Shown here in pieces: positions 43,563 to 53,174 of a DNA stretch of 64,000 nt. Source of the stretch: Cryptomeria japonica (lineage: Eukaryota; Streptophyta; Pinopsida; Cupressales; Cupressaceae); NCBI RefSeq assembly GCF_030272615.1, contig NC_081409.1:469642573-469706572 (forward strand). Reading direction: 5' to 3'. Each line of letters starts with the position of its first letter. Position 1 is the stretch's first letter. The notes beneath the pieces are model-generated. The model made no database searches and was not told the origin of the DNA. It saw nothing but the letters and a program-made list of their open reading frames with translations. Position numbers and translations under genes: made by a program.

Positions 43563-44969
43563 CTAGTCTAGCATGTCATCTACCCCCCGATCTTGCTGAT
43601 CAACGTTTCGGGAAGGCAGGGAACACGCCAGAGGAGGAACATCCAACACAGCAGATGGAGCTATCACAAGATCCAAACAAGGGCTATGTTCATGTTCCGA
43701 GCCACATTGTTCTTGTCTAGGAGCTAGGATAAGTGCTTTAGAAAATTCGTTAGATAAATGGTTATCAACATCAACAAGTTCATATTCACTATCAGAAGCA
43801 AGAGGAGTAACATTTTCATCTATATCATCATCAAGATTTATAAAAATAGGATCTTTAACTCGCACAGGATCAAGAGCATCATACATCTTATGTTTAGGAG
43901 ATTTCGGCTCAATTTCCGGCTGAGGAGAAAATGGAATAATGCTTGTCGAAGGTGTTTTTGGAGATTGCAAAGTTTGAGCTCTAAGACGACGCTTTCGCCG
44001 GCGTTCACGTGCAGAATGATTTCGTCTAGTCTTAGTAGGAAGTTGCGAAGACTGAGGAGGAGGAATGTTCTCATCCTTAGCACTTGAGTGTTTAGGTTGT
44101 GGTCTCTTAGGCTGGATAATAGGAGAAGAAGAAGGTCTCTTCTCTCTATAAAAAGAAGGAGGAGGAACTGCTCCATACAAAGGAGGAATATTTGGTTTAG
44201 GGAGAAGACCAAGTCCATCATGACGAGGAGGTATAGGTCTACTCTTAGGAAGTTTATTAGGTATAGACATAGTCACATCCATAGGGATGGGTTGAGAATC
44301 TTCTTGAGGAAAGACATTAGTTTTATCTTTCAAAGGAAGAACTTCCTTCTCAAGAATGATAGGAATGTCAAGTTTAGGTGTTCTAGGTTCACTTAGAGAT
44401 AGGATCATATCTGTTTTCCACTTTTGATAAGATTTGAAAAAATGATCACTTCGCAGAGGAAGAGATTGGAATTGTTTAGGCCAAAAGTAGTCTATAGGAA
44501 CACTAGAAGTTCTTTCAGCTGGTTTAAAGAGACTATGATTGACAGTAACAACTTCACCATTGTGGGGAAATTTCAAACACTTATGAATAGGAGAAGCAAT
44601 AGCTTTCATGGAAGATAGCCAAGGATAGCCAAGCTTCACACGAAATTGTTCGGAAGATGGAATAATAGCAAAGTTCACATCAAGGGATTTGTTATGGACT
44701 TCAATAGGCAATGTAATAGAACCAATTGCAGGAGAAGAAAATGCATCAAATAATTTCACAATCACATCTGTTTTGTCATAGATCACTCGATTCAATTGCA
44801 AAGTAAAAAGAAATTCTTCAGTAATAACATTAACCATGCACGAAGGATCAATAAGCACTCCACGGCAAGGTGTATTCTTGACTTTTGCAACTATGTATAA
44901 AGGACCATCAGGTGCCCTAATGGTTTTGCTAGAATCAAATGTGATGGAAGGTTCTTCAGGGATTTCTTG
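43563..44969 (-). CDS. E4 retropepsin-like protein with proline-rich basic tail
   Basis: Open in the gag frame directly after the gag TAG (44972-44970), giving about 468 codons; the first Met is at 44858, leaving 431. Reads EEPSITFDSS, then GVLIDPSCMVNVITEEFL at the protease active-site position, LGYPWLSSMKAIASPIHKCL, then a Pro-rich linker, a basic cluster (RRKRRLRAQ) and an acidic end. The Asp-Ser/Thr-Gly triad is Asp-Pro-Ser in both E4 and E2, so proteolysis is doubtful. Either it is made as a gag read-through product or it starts at 44858. No RT follows. Confidence 0.7.
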   Translation of the reverse strand, partial: QEIPEEPSITFDSSKTIRAPDGPLYIVAKVKNTPCRGVLIDPSCMVNVITEEFLFTLQLNRVIYDKTDVIVKLFDAFSSPAIGSITLPIEVHNKSLDVNFAIIPSSEQFRVKLGYPWLSSMKAIASPIHKCLKFPHNGEVVTVNHSLFKPAERTSSVPIDYFWPKQFQSLPLRSDHFFKSYQKWKTDMILSLSEPRTPKLDIPIILEKEVLPLKDKTNVFPQEDSQPIPMDVTMSIPNKLPKSRPIPPRHDGLGLLPKPNIPPLYGAVPPPSFYREKRPSSSPIIQPKRPQPKHSSAKDENIPPPQSSQLPTKTRRNHSARERRRKRRLRAQTLQSPKTPSTSIIPFSPQPEIEPKSPKHKMYDALDPVRVKDPIFINLDDDIDENVTPLASDSEYELVDVDNHLSNEFSKALILAPRQEQCGSEHEHSPCLDLVIAPSAVLDVPPLACSLPSRNVDQQDRGVDDMLD

Positions 44970-46973
44970 CTATTCTACAAAGTTAATCACATTCGGAGTC
45001 ATAGACACAAGACCATCAGATGAGAGAGAGGAATCATTAGCCTCAATTGCATTAGAGGTATGAGAAGGCAATGGATCAGTGAAAATCTAAAGATTTTGAT
45101 TAGGAGGAGCTACAGATGTGTTGCCTTTATCATTCACTCCAGAAACAGAGATAGTATTATTATCAATCAAATCTTGAATTTTACCCTTTAAAGAAAAACA
45201 TTTTTCAGTATCATGCCCAGGCTGACGATGAAATTGACAAAAGGCTTTGTTATCAAAATAAGGTGAAGTAATCTTTGCAGGATCAATTTGTCTTATAGGA
45301 GGAAGAGTAAGCACATTTTGTTCCAATAACTTATTCATAATACTATGCAATGATTCATTCAAAGGAGTATACTTTCTTTCTTTCTTGAAAAATTTAGAAA
45401 TAGGGGGCACACCTGATGCTGCATTCACATTGTTGTTGATGATGTTTTCATTGAATTTGATGGAATCTCTGTTCGGTTTAAACTTCCCAAATGGTTGTTG
45501 ACTGCTATCACCCTTATCACTCGGAGCCATAGGATGTGATTGTTCCATTTGACTCACAGTCAGTTGATAATTGTGAAGAGTGGCGCACAACTGTTGGAAA
45601 GAAGTAAACTCAGAAAACAGAAGTTTGTCTCGAATATCTTTTTGTAAATTAGAAATAAAGATTCTTTGAATATCATTGTCAGGCACTGGAAAAGAAATTT
45701 GAGCATACAAATGCTTATATCTACCAATGAAATCAGTCACTTTTTCTTTAACACCTTGTTTACAATGCATTAAATCAATCAAAGTAACTTTAGGACTTAT
45801 ATTGTTTTAAAATTGTTGAATGAAAGCATTTGCAAGTTGTTCGAAAGAAGTAATAGAATAAGAAGGCAACGAGCAATACCATTGTAGGGCTTTGTCTCTT
45901 AATGTTCTCGTAAATAGTTTTGCAAGCAACCTTTGGTCATAAGCAAAATTAGTACAAATTGTTTGAAAAGTCTTAACATGTGTTAGAGGATCTCCTTTAC
46001 CATTATAAAGCTCCAAATGCGGGATTTCAACATGTTTAGGAGGGATAGCTCGAACAATGTCAAGAGAAAGTGGGCTCGCAACATCAAATGTGGGCACACT
46101 AAACTTAGATTGATTCATAGAGGCAATTTGTTGCTGTAAAGAAGAGACAGTTTGTGCTAGATTGTTAATGGTCGCTTCAGTCGAAGAATTCATATTGGAT
46201 GTGTTAGATTGAGATGGAGGTGTTATGTTATTGAAAGAAGGTAGAGAGTAAGGTGGTGGGACCCTATGATAATTAGTCATAGGAGATGATTGGACAAGAG
46301 GAACACTACAACGAGGAATAGAATGATTAAATGAATTGCCCCCTTGCGTCATGTTCATTTGTGATGATATAATAGGCACACTCATTGGAGGAATGAATGA
46401 AGAAGTCGGATTGAATGAAGGAATAGGGTTAATTGAAGAAGAAGTGTTGCCCCCATGACTGGTGATCACAGGAGGAATGTCTTGTATAGAGGTAGCCATG
46501 ATGTTTGATGTAAAGGTAGGTATACTAGCAATAGAAGTCATCAAAGGAATAGAATGATTGACTTGTGTAGGAGGTTGTGTATAACCTAAGGTTTCGGCAC
46601 AACTCTTCATAGGCATCACATTCGAATTCACAATGTGTGAAATACCATGCAAAATATCAATTCCATTCTTATCACTTTGAAGCATACGTTTTAGACCCTC
46701 AATTAAAGGAAGAGCTTGACTATCAGGGTATTCTTGAGACATCCATTGTCGAAAATCGTCAAATTAGTTATCCAATTTCGAAAGTTGTTCTTCAAAAACC
46801 TCATGGAGAGCTTCTTCATCATTAGGAGGATTAGAGGAATTACCCATGTCCTCGTTAAAAAGGCTATTCAAATTAGGTTCCATCTCCTCAGTAATTAAAC
46901 CTTGGAAGGACTTAATTCTAAGGCTTCGTCTAACGGGAATAGTGTAAGTAGGGCTTATTGTTGTAAAACTCAT
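44970..46973 (-). pseudogene. E4 gag polyprotein with three copy-specific stops
   Basis: Start at the Met of MSFTTISPTYTIPVRRSL. Layout as in E2: Ser/Pro/Asn-rich N-terminus, Retrotrans_gag core (LELYNGKGDPLTHVKTFQTI, DKALQWYCSLPSYSITSFEQ), knuckle-like CQFHRQPGHDTEKC (about 45230-45190). Stops at 46765, 45806 and 45089 are sense codons in E2 (CAA, CAA, AAG), so they are recent damage. The final TAG at 44972-44970 is shared with E2 and is followed by CAA GAA in the same frame as the protease-like ORF. Confidence 0.88.
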
Positions 46974-48129
46974 GCACTAGAGAAGGAGAGAAAATTTTGA
47001 ATTTAGAGGTAGCAATTTTCAGTAAGATCAACCAATTTTCTGGATTTAAGCTGTTAAATGCAATCACAACAGTCTCCTGAAATTTCGGAAAAAATGTCCA
47101 GGACCGTGGCGCCCGGAGTGCAACACGGTCCCTGCAACTTTTTTTGAAATTTGCAAGGATGAAAGGTATGATGATTTTAGAGCTAATCTAAAAAAATTGA
47201 GTGATTTTACGATCTGTAGATAGGCCAAATTAAAGTTGTAATCTCAAAATTGAACCCTATCAAGATTGTCGAAAAATGCAAAATTTGAATTTTGAAAAAG
47301 AGAGGGAAACTGAAATTTTGAATTTTATGATTTTAGAGGGAATGTCAAGAGCAATGCAAATTTTGAAATTCAAAAATTGACTCAATTTCACGCAAAATTC
47401 AATTTTGAAAGCGGAAATCGAAGCTGTTGTAATTAAGCACTTAATTTCAAAAGTCACAAAATGCAAGAATTTGAATAAAGCACTGAAATTTCGAATGACT
47501 GCAAACACAATTTTCAGATTTATGATAATAAAAATGCAATTTTGACACAAAATTTTAATTTCAATGATTTTTGAATGATTAGAAGCCTTAGACCAAGCAA
47601 TCGCAAGACCAACTTTGACTGTAATTTTGAAAGTGTTATAATTGATAAAATCAGCCAAAATTCTGGATTTTAGCAGGAAAATACAGCAAGATCTCACTCC
47701 CGAAATTTTGGAAAAAATGTCGGGGACGATGGCGCTCGGAGTGCAACACGGTCCTCGCAACTTTTTTCCAAATTTTCAAGGATGAAAGATATTGTGATTT
47801 TATTGCAGAATCGAAAGTTACAGCTGATTTGGAGATGTTTTGATTGGTCAAATTGTCGGACAAAGGTTGAATTAAGAGGGTTTCAAAAATTAGGGTTTTG
47901 ATATTTAACCACTTAATCTTCAGAATTAAAGCACAAATATGAATTGAAAATTTGTAATAGAAAGGCAGATCTGAAACAGGCATTAACATTTAGACATTTC
48001 GCAAGTTCAATTACTAAAAAGAAAATTTAGGGTTTTTATGCAATCACCTCTTAAAATTTTGCAAAAGATCAAACATGGAAATGTAATCAATTTTTTTTTC
48101 AGATCTAAGCATGAAAAATTAGAAAGGAT
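46974..48129 (-). other. E4 5' leader
   Basis: About 1.15 kb, AT-rich, no convincing ORF. Contains the paired inverted repeats ggaccgtg...cacggtcc (47101-47131) and a related one at 47724-47756, about 620 bp apart as in E2. Confidence 0.7.
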
Positions 48130-48148
48130 GTTCACGTCGGGTTCACCA
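48130..48148 (-). other. E4 primer binding site
   Basis: Minus strand TGGTGAACCCGACGTGAAC, three bases inside the 5' LTR end; same site as E2 with one change. tRNA not assigned. Confidence 0.75.
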
Positions 48149-49008
48149 AAATGTAAAGCGGAAAAATCGCGATCGAACCCTAGTTGTTCTCCCCTCTTCC
48201 GACTCCGAGGAGAGAGAAGGGAGGTTCGCTAGGATTCGATGGTTTTTCACTTAGGAGAGAGACTTTACATTCAAAAGAGGGGTTGAAACTCATAAGATCC
48301 AATCCCACGCAACGCAAGATTGGATGCTAAATGAATTTCAAGGGTTAGGAAAGCAAGGCTACCCTCTTTTGTAAAGAATGTTGTTAAGGAAATTAAGCTA
48401 GGAATGCATAGAAAATCATAAAGATTCGCTTATAAACTGAGTTCGGGTTATAGGATGAAGCTGCGGACCTGGAATTAGCAGTAAAATGTCGATACGGCGC
48501 TGTCCTGCAAATTTGAGCAAAATTTGTCGAGACGATGGCGCCCGGCGCCACGGTCCTCCGAAAAATCCGCGAAACGAAGGGGGATCTGTTCGTCTCTGCA
48601 CAAGGATTCCAGATCTTCAATTTCAGCCGCGTACCTACAACCTACACACAGAAAAGCGAAGACGATTGGGGGGGTAGGGATTGGGGGTTTGCCTTTAGGT
48701 CAAACCCCAGTTTTGGAATTAACCAAGAAATGAGCAAGTGCTGTAAATGTAAATGTATGTAAAACAAGTACTAATACCTTGTTTTAAGGATGTTTGTATC
48801 CTTATGTGCGAAGGTTTAGATGTTGTATGTTGTAGCATGTAGTATGTGATCTCCTCTTCAATGGTTGAATCCTTGTCTTGAATGCAACACTTAGCCTTGA
48901 ATGGAGACTTGAAATGATCAATTGCTTGAAAGAATGCTTGAATGCTTGAATGCTTGAGTATAGTTTCCACGCCTTTTTCATCATATCGAATGAAAGAGGA
49001 AAATGTCA

Positions 49009-49016
49009 TTTATATA
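49009..49016 (-). promoter_or_regulatory. Putative TATA box of the E4 5' LTR
   Basis: Minus-strand tatataaa, conserved in all four LTRs of the E2/E4 family. Confidence 0.5.
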
Positions 49017-49139
49017 CTTGTCAATTAGGGCTGATAGACTGATTTTCCCGACCTTAGGCCGACCAGGGAAAGTTAATTTCCAAATTGCAAACAAAAAGAC
49101 CCGAGCCCCTTAGGAGACCGGGCCCAAAATAGGACCCAG

Positions 49140-49257
49140 GGACCAGGGCGCTGGGCGCCATGGTCCTGGGGACCAGGGCGCTGGGCGCCATGGTCCTGGG
49201 GACCAGGGTGCTGGGCGCCCTGGTCCTGAGGGACCAGGGCGCTGGGTGCTCTGGTCC
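49140..49257. repeat. Four tandem copies of the GGACC...GGTCC hairpin repeat
   Basis: Copies at 49140-49166, 49170-49196, 49200-49226 and 49231-49257. The minus-strand Pro/Gly-rich open frames across this block are by-products of the repeat, not genes. Confidence 0.9.
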
Positions 49258-49434
49258 CACCTCCCGAGACAGCAAGGTGCAAGGAGGTTCAGGCCAGGGT
49301 GCTTGAAAAATGCAGTTTTCAGTGTCGTGAGCAAGTTTTGGGGTCTCCATTTAGGTTGCATGTTGCGTCGCCATCGTGAAGACCGAAATGCAGTTGAAAT
49401 TGCAAGTGTCGCAATTTTAGGACGCTACACCATT

Positions 49435-51861
49435 AAAGAGGAGATATCTAATCAAAAGGCATTAGTATCTAGGATGGATAACTCTAATGATTGGATCATT
49501 GATAGTGGTTGCTCACATCACATGACTGGTGAGAGGAGAAAATTTATTTCTTTGAAGGAATTTGATGGCAGAGTTGTAAGATTTGGTAATGACTCACCCT
49601 GCATGGTTAAAGGTAAGGGATCTATTTCTCTTAATGGAAAGAGTAGTGCAGATGATGTCTATTGGGTTGAAGGTTTAAAGCATAATATTTTGAGTGTGGA
49701 ATAAGTCAATGATAGAGAATACCCATTGGATTTTAAAAATGGTGTGTGCAAAATATATGGCATCAAAAGTGAATTGATTGCAACCGGGAAGAAAACTAAA
49801 GGTAACCTATTTCACCTTATTCCTAAATTCAACAACTATTTAATTGCAAAGATAGATGATAGTTGGCTTTGGCATAGGAGATTTTGTCATATAAACTTTG
49901 ATAACATTGTTAAAGTGAGTAAGTCCAAGATAGTGAGAGGTTTGCATCAGTTGGACAAACCCATTAATGCTATATGTAAGTAATGTCGATTAGGAAAGAT
50001 GACATTCTCAACTTTCAAGAGCAAATCTTTTTCAGTGGAACATTTGTTAGATTTGGTTCATACAGATCTTTGTGGACCAATAAGAACAAAAAGTATTCAA
50101 GATGACAAATATTTTATGATCTTCACTGATGATTTCTCAAGGATGATGTGGGTCACATTCTTGAAGGATAAGACTGAAGCTTTTGGTAAGTTCAAAGATT
50201 CAAGGTCTTAGCTGAGAAGGAGAGCAGTAAGAAGATAAAGTGTCTAAGGACTGATCAAGGCAATGAATTTACTTCTGAGGAATTCACTAGGTATTGTGAA
50301 GAAAATGGTATCAAATGGCAACTTTCTAGACTAAAGACACCACAATATAATGGTATCATAGAGAGAAACAACCGGTTAGTTATTGAAGCTGCTAGGATGA
50401 TGTTCATACAAGGAGGTGTAGCAAAAATTTTATCTACTCTATGAACCACATTCTGGTAAAGAGAGGTAAGGACAAGACTCCTTATGAATACTGATATGGA
50501 AGATCACCAAATGTTAGTTTTTTCAAGAAATTTGGTAGCAAATGTTTTATTAAGAGAGGTGATTATGTTAGAAAATTTGAGGCTAAAAGTGATGAAGTTA
50601 TATTAGTTGGCTATTCCACCAAGAGTAAGGCCTACAAGTGTTTTAACAACCGGATAGAGAGAATTATTGAGAGTATTGATGTTCGAGTGGATGAATATCC
50701 TGAAGTCTCAAAGGAAACTAGTTTAGAGAAAAAGGATGAAGATCATTGTATTTTGATTTTGGAACCAAAAACTGTGAAATCTGAAATTGGTAGAGAAAAT
50801 ACTGATGTGCCAGTTCAAACAAAATAGATAAATTCAGAAGAAGATGATGATCATGAAGAAGCTGAACCTGAAGATAATGATCACGTTATTCCTAGATATG
50901 TGAGACTGAATCATAGTCCTGAACAGATTATTGGAGATAAGGATGCTGGAGTACTAACCAGAAGAAGAATGAGAGAAAATTCTTGCATGATCTCCACTAT
51001 TGAACCAAGAACTACTAAGGAAGAATTTGGTAATGATCATTGTGTTAAAGCTATGGAGGAGGAACTAGATCAAATTGAGAAAAACAACACTTGGGCCCTA
51101 GTACCCCGACTGGTAAATAAATATGTTCTAGGTACTAAGTGGGTATTCCAGAATAAGTTGAATGAAGATAGTGTTGTAGTTCGTAACAAAGATAGGTTGG
51201 TTTGAAAAGGTTATGCACAAGAGGAAGGAGAAGATGATGGCGAGAGGTTTGCACCAGTGGCAAGACTAGAAGGTGTCAGAACTTTACTTGCATTTGCAAC
51301 ACATAAAAAATTCAAGGTATACTAGATGGATGTTAAGTCAACATTTTTGAATGGGATACTGGAAGAAGTATACATTAAGCACCTAGACTGATGAGAAAGA
51401 CATGGTATGCAAATTGCATAAGGCTTTATATGGATTAAAGTAGGCACCAAGAGAATGGTATGAAAGGCTTCATACACATCTGATGAAGATAAGCTTTCTG
51501 AGAACCAGTGATGATAGTAACATATATCTCAAATTTGAAGGAGATAAAATACTGGTGAGTGAAGTATTTGTAGATGATATCATATTTGGAGGTAATGATG
51601 ACATGAGCAATGATTTTGCAGATGAAATGAAAACTAAGTTTGAAATGTCTCTAGTGGGAGAAATAAAAAATTTAATAGGCTTCCAAATACAACAAATGAA
51701 GAATGGTATTTTCATCACACAATCTAAGTATGTAAAAGAGGTTTTGAAGACATTTGGCATGAGTGACTGTAAACCAGTTAGGACACCAATGGTTACAGGT
51801 TGTAAGTTGTCTAAGGAAGATGAATCCACAACTGTTGATGAGAAGGAATATAGGTCAAGTA
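49435..51861 (+). pseudogene. E3 pol: protease, integrase and reverse transcriptase remnants
   Basis: Copia order. Protease: WIIDSGCSHHMTG (about 49490-49530). Integrase zinc region: WLWHRRFCHINFDNIV...ICK, stop, CRLGKM (49865-50000). Catalytic core: LVHTDLCGPI, FTDDFSRMMWVTFLKDKTEA, LRTDQGNEFTSEEF and NGIIERNN (50050-50370), so D, D and E are all present. RT: KNNTWALVPR, LGTKWVFQNKLNED, the YVDD box as FVDDIIFGG (about 51570-51600), then GFQIQQMKNGIFITQSKYVK and CKPVRTPM. Stops and frameshifts occur near 49704, 49983, 50211, 51205, 51324 and 51400-51480. It ends abruptly at EKEYRSS; RNase H is gone. Confidence 0.92.
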
Positions 51862-52202
51862 GTGAATGTTTTGGTGGTTATGTTCTTATGGTTGATTTAC
51901 TTAACTACTTAACTACTTTGATAAGTTATGATAACCAGAAGCATTGAGAAATGAAGTTTGTTGACATATGAAAAAACATTTGGATGTTTATGAGTTTGAA
52001 CTTGTTTATTGTTAATTTGTTGTGAAAGTCAACAAGTTTATCTTATGAGTTTTTATCTTGACAGTGGTATTGCATTGATAGTTCTAAGCTTACTTTGAGA
52101 GATTGATTTTGAGATTGGTGAAGTTAGTAATAGTTTTTCTATCTACTAATTCACCTCCCTCTTAGTAGTTGACCAAATTCTTATTCTTTCATCATAACAT
52201 CA
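51862..52202 (+). repeat. E3 3' LTR, last 341 bp
   Basis: Matches 20003-20338 of the 5' LTR. It is joined directly to the RT remnant, so RNase H, the 3' untranslated region, the purine tract and about 1 kb of LTR are deleted. Includes a small local duplication (cttaactacttaactac). Confidence 0.85.
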
Positions 52203-53174
52203 GAGTGGTCACAAAACTACCTGACTATTGGTGAGTGTGTCAAAACACATGTCAACAAAAACTAGAGCTAGAAGGAGGGAAAAATACCAATCCCCTTAAT
52301 TTTCAATCCCACGGTTGCATTATGACTTGATATGGTACTCCCAAAAGACATAACTTTACCATTCACACAACCATCTCCTCCATAACTGATAAATTGAGGT
52401 ACTAAGCTAGATCATATATCATCTTTTTCTCTAGAGAGGTTTTACAGAGTTCTTAGGAGTAACTCTTGTCCTTAAAACTTAGCAGAGTTAGGACCTATGA
52501 CTAGGAAGAAAAGAAATAAAGTTAAAGGACAACCTTCAACATCTTCACCAACGCAATCATCTAGACCCAATGTAGAAGAACAATTAAGCTCTAGCCCTCA
52601 ACCCATCTCTGTATCTTTTGTAGCTCAACATACACCATCACCACCTAGAATGGTCTAAACCAAGATCACATGCTATTGGGAAACATACCTGGAGGAATAC
52701 ACAACTTTCCTAGGAACCCAAATAAATTTGGTAGTAAGTTCTACTTTATAGGACCTACAACTATAGATGAGCATATTAGAGAATTCATGGATATAGTAGT
52801 TTGTAATAATATATAACATCAAGACGTGGTGTGTAGACTCTTCCCATGTTCACTTGGGGAAAATGAGTATAACTGGTACTTAACCCTACTTGCAAATTCT
52901 ATCAATGGTTGGGTTATTTTGGAAAAGGCTTTTATTGATCAGTTTTGAGTATATGTTGATCTTGAAATGTTGTACCATCAGTTTGCCTCTCTTAAAAAGT
53001 TATCGAATGCGCCTTTGACAACTTTTAATACCAACTTTCAAAGGGAATATAAGCAGTTATAGGATCCTTATCAAGTGGCAATGAATGTAGCTATCGAATA
53101 ATATTTGAGAGTCATCAACCCATGGAGTCCTATGTTTATCAAAAAGAGTGTGCTTGAAGGTCAAATGAATACCT
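52203..53174 (+). pseudogene. Decayed Gypsy-type gag relic, left part
   Basis: From about 52497 a broken frame reads MTRKKRNKVKGQPSTSS, later IPGGIHNFPRNPNKFGSKFY, VVCRLFPCSLGENEYNWYLT, LLANSINGWVILEKAFIDQF and LSNAPLTTFNTNFQREYKQL. This is the Retrotrans_gag pattern (short Pro/Ser-rich start, FP..L...A..W, FxxQF). Stops at several places. It is cut at 53174 by E6; the frame resumes at 60177 (MNTL then VKVYALSINTWGN). 52203-52496 before it shows no recognisable content. Confidence 0.7.

Larger units (their letters stand above)
41607..49429 (-). mobile_element. E4: gag-protease-only LTR element inserted in E3
   Basis: 7,823 bp, TGTA...TACA ends, perfect ccatt duplication (41602-41606 and 49430-49434). 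Reads on the minus strand: 5' LTR 48152-49429, primer site, leader, gag, protease-like domain, purine tract, 3' LTR 41607-42823. Same family and layout as E2, with few stops. No RT, RNase H or integrase. Removing it rejoins the E3 frame (FVAI then KEEISNQKAL). Confidence 0.94.
48152..49429 (-). repeat. E4 5' LTR (right end on the plus strand)
   Basis: 1,278 bp, pair of 41607-42823. Contains four hairpin repeats (49140-49257) and a minus-strand TATA-like octamer at 49009-49016. Apart from the repeat number the two LTRs are very similar, so E4 looks fairly young. Confidence 0.93.
18980..52202 (+). mobile_element. E3: Copia retrotransposon with pol, split by E5 and E4
   Basis: 5' LTR 18980-20338, primer site, gag split by E5, pol after E4, and a 3' LTR that keeps only its last 341 bp. 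Without the two insertions and their duplications E3 is about 5.2 kb. The order protease, integrase, reverse transcriptase is the Copia order. The outer flanks (attaa left, gagtg right) do not match, so either a target duplication decayed or the two ends were joined by rearrangement. Stops, frameshifts and a 3' deletion make it inactive. It is the only element here with enzyme domains. Confidence 0.88.

Noticed and set aside
43758-44396. Arg-rich plus-strand open frames opposite the E4 protease-like ORF
   Set aside because: Shadows of the minus-strand gene: composition follows antisense of a Lys/Pro/Ser-rich protein and the frames have no homology of their own.
49054-49350. Minus-strand Pro/Gly-rich open frames with repeated GPQDQGAQHPGP-like units
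   Set aside because: Produced by translating the tandem GGACC...GGTCC hairpin repeats; all frames look repetitive and there is no conserved start.
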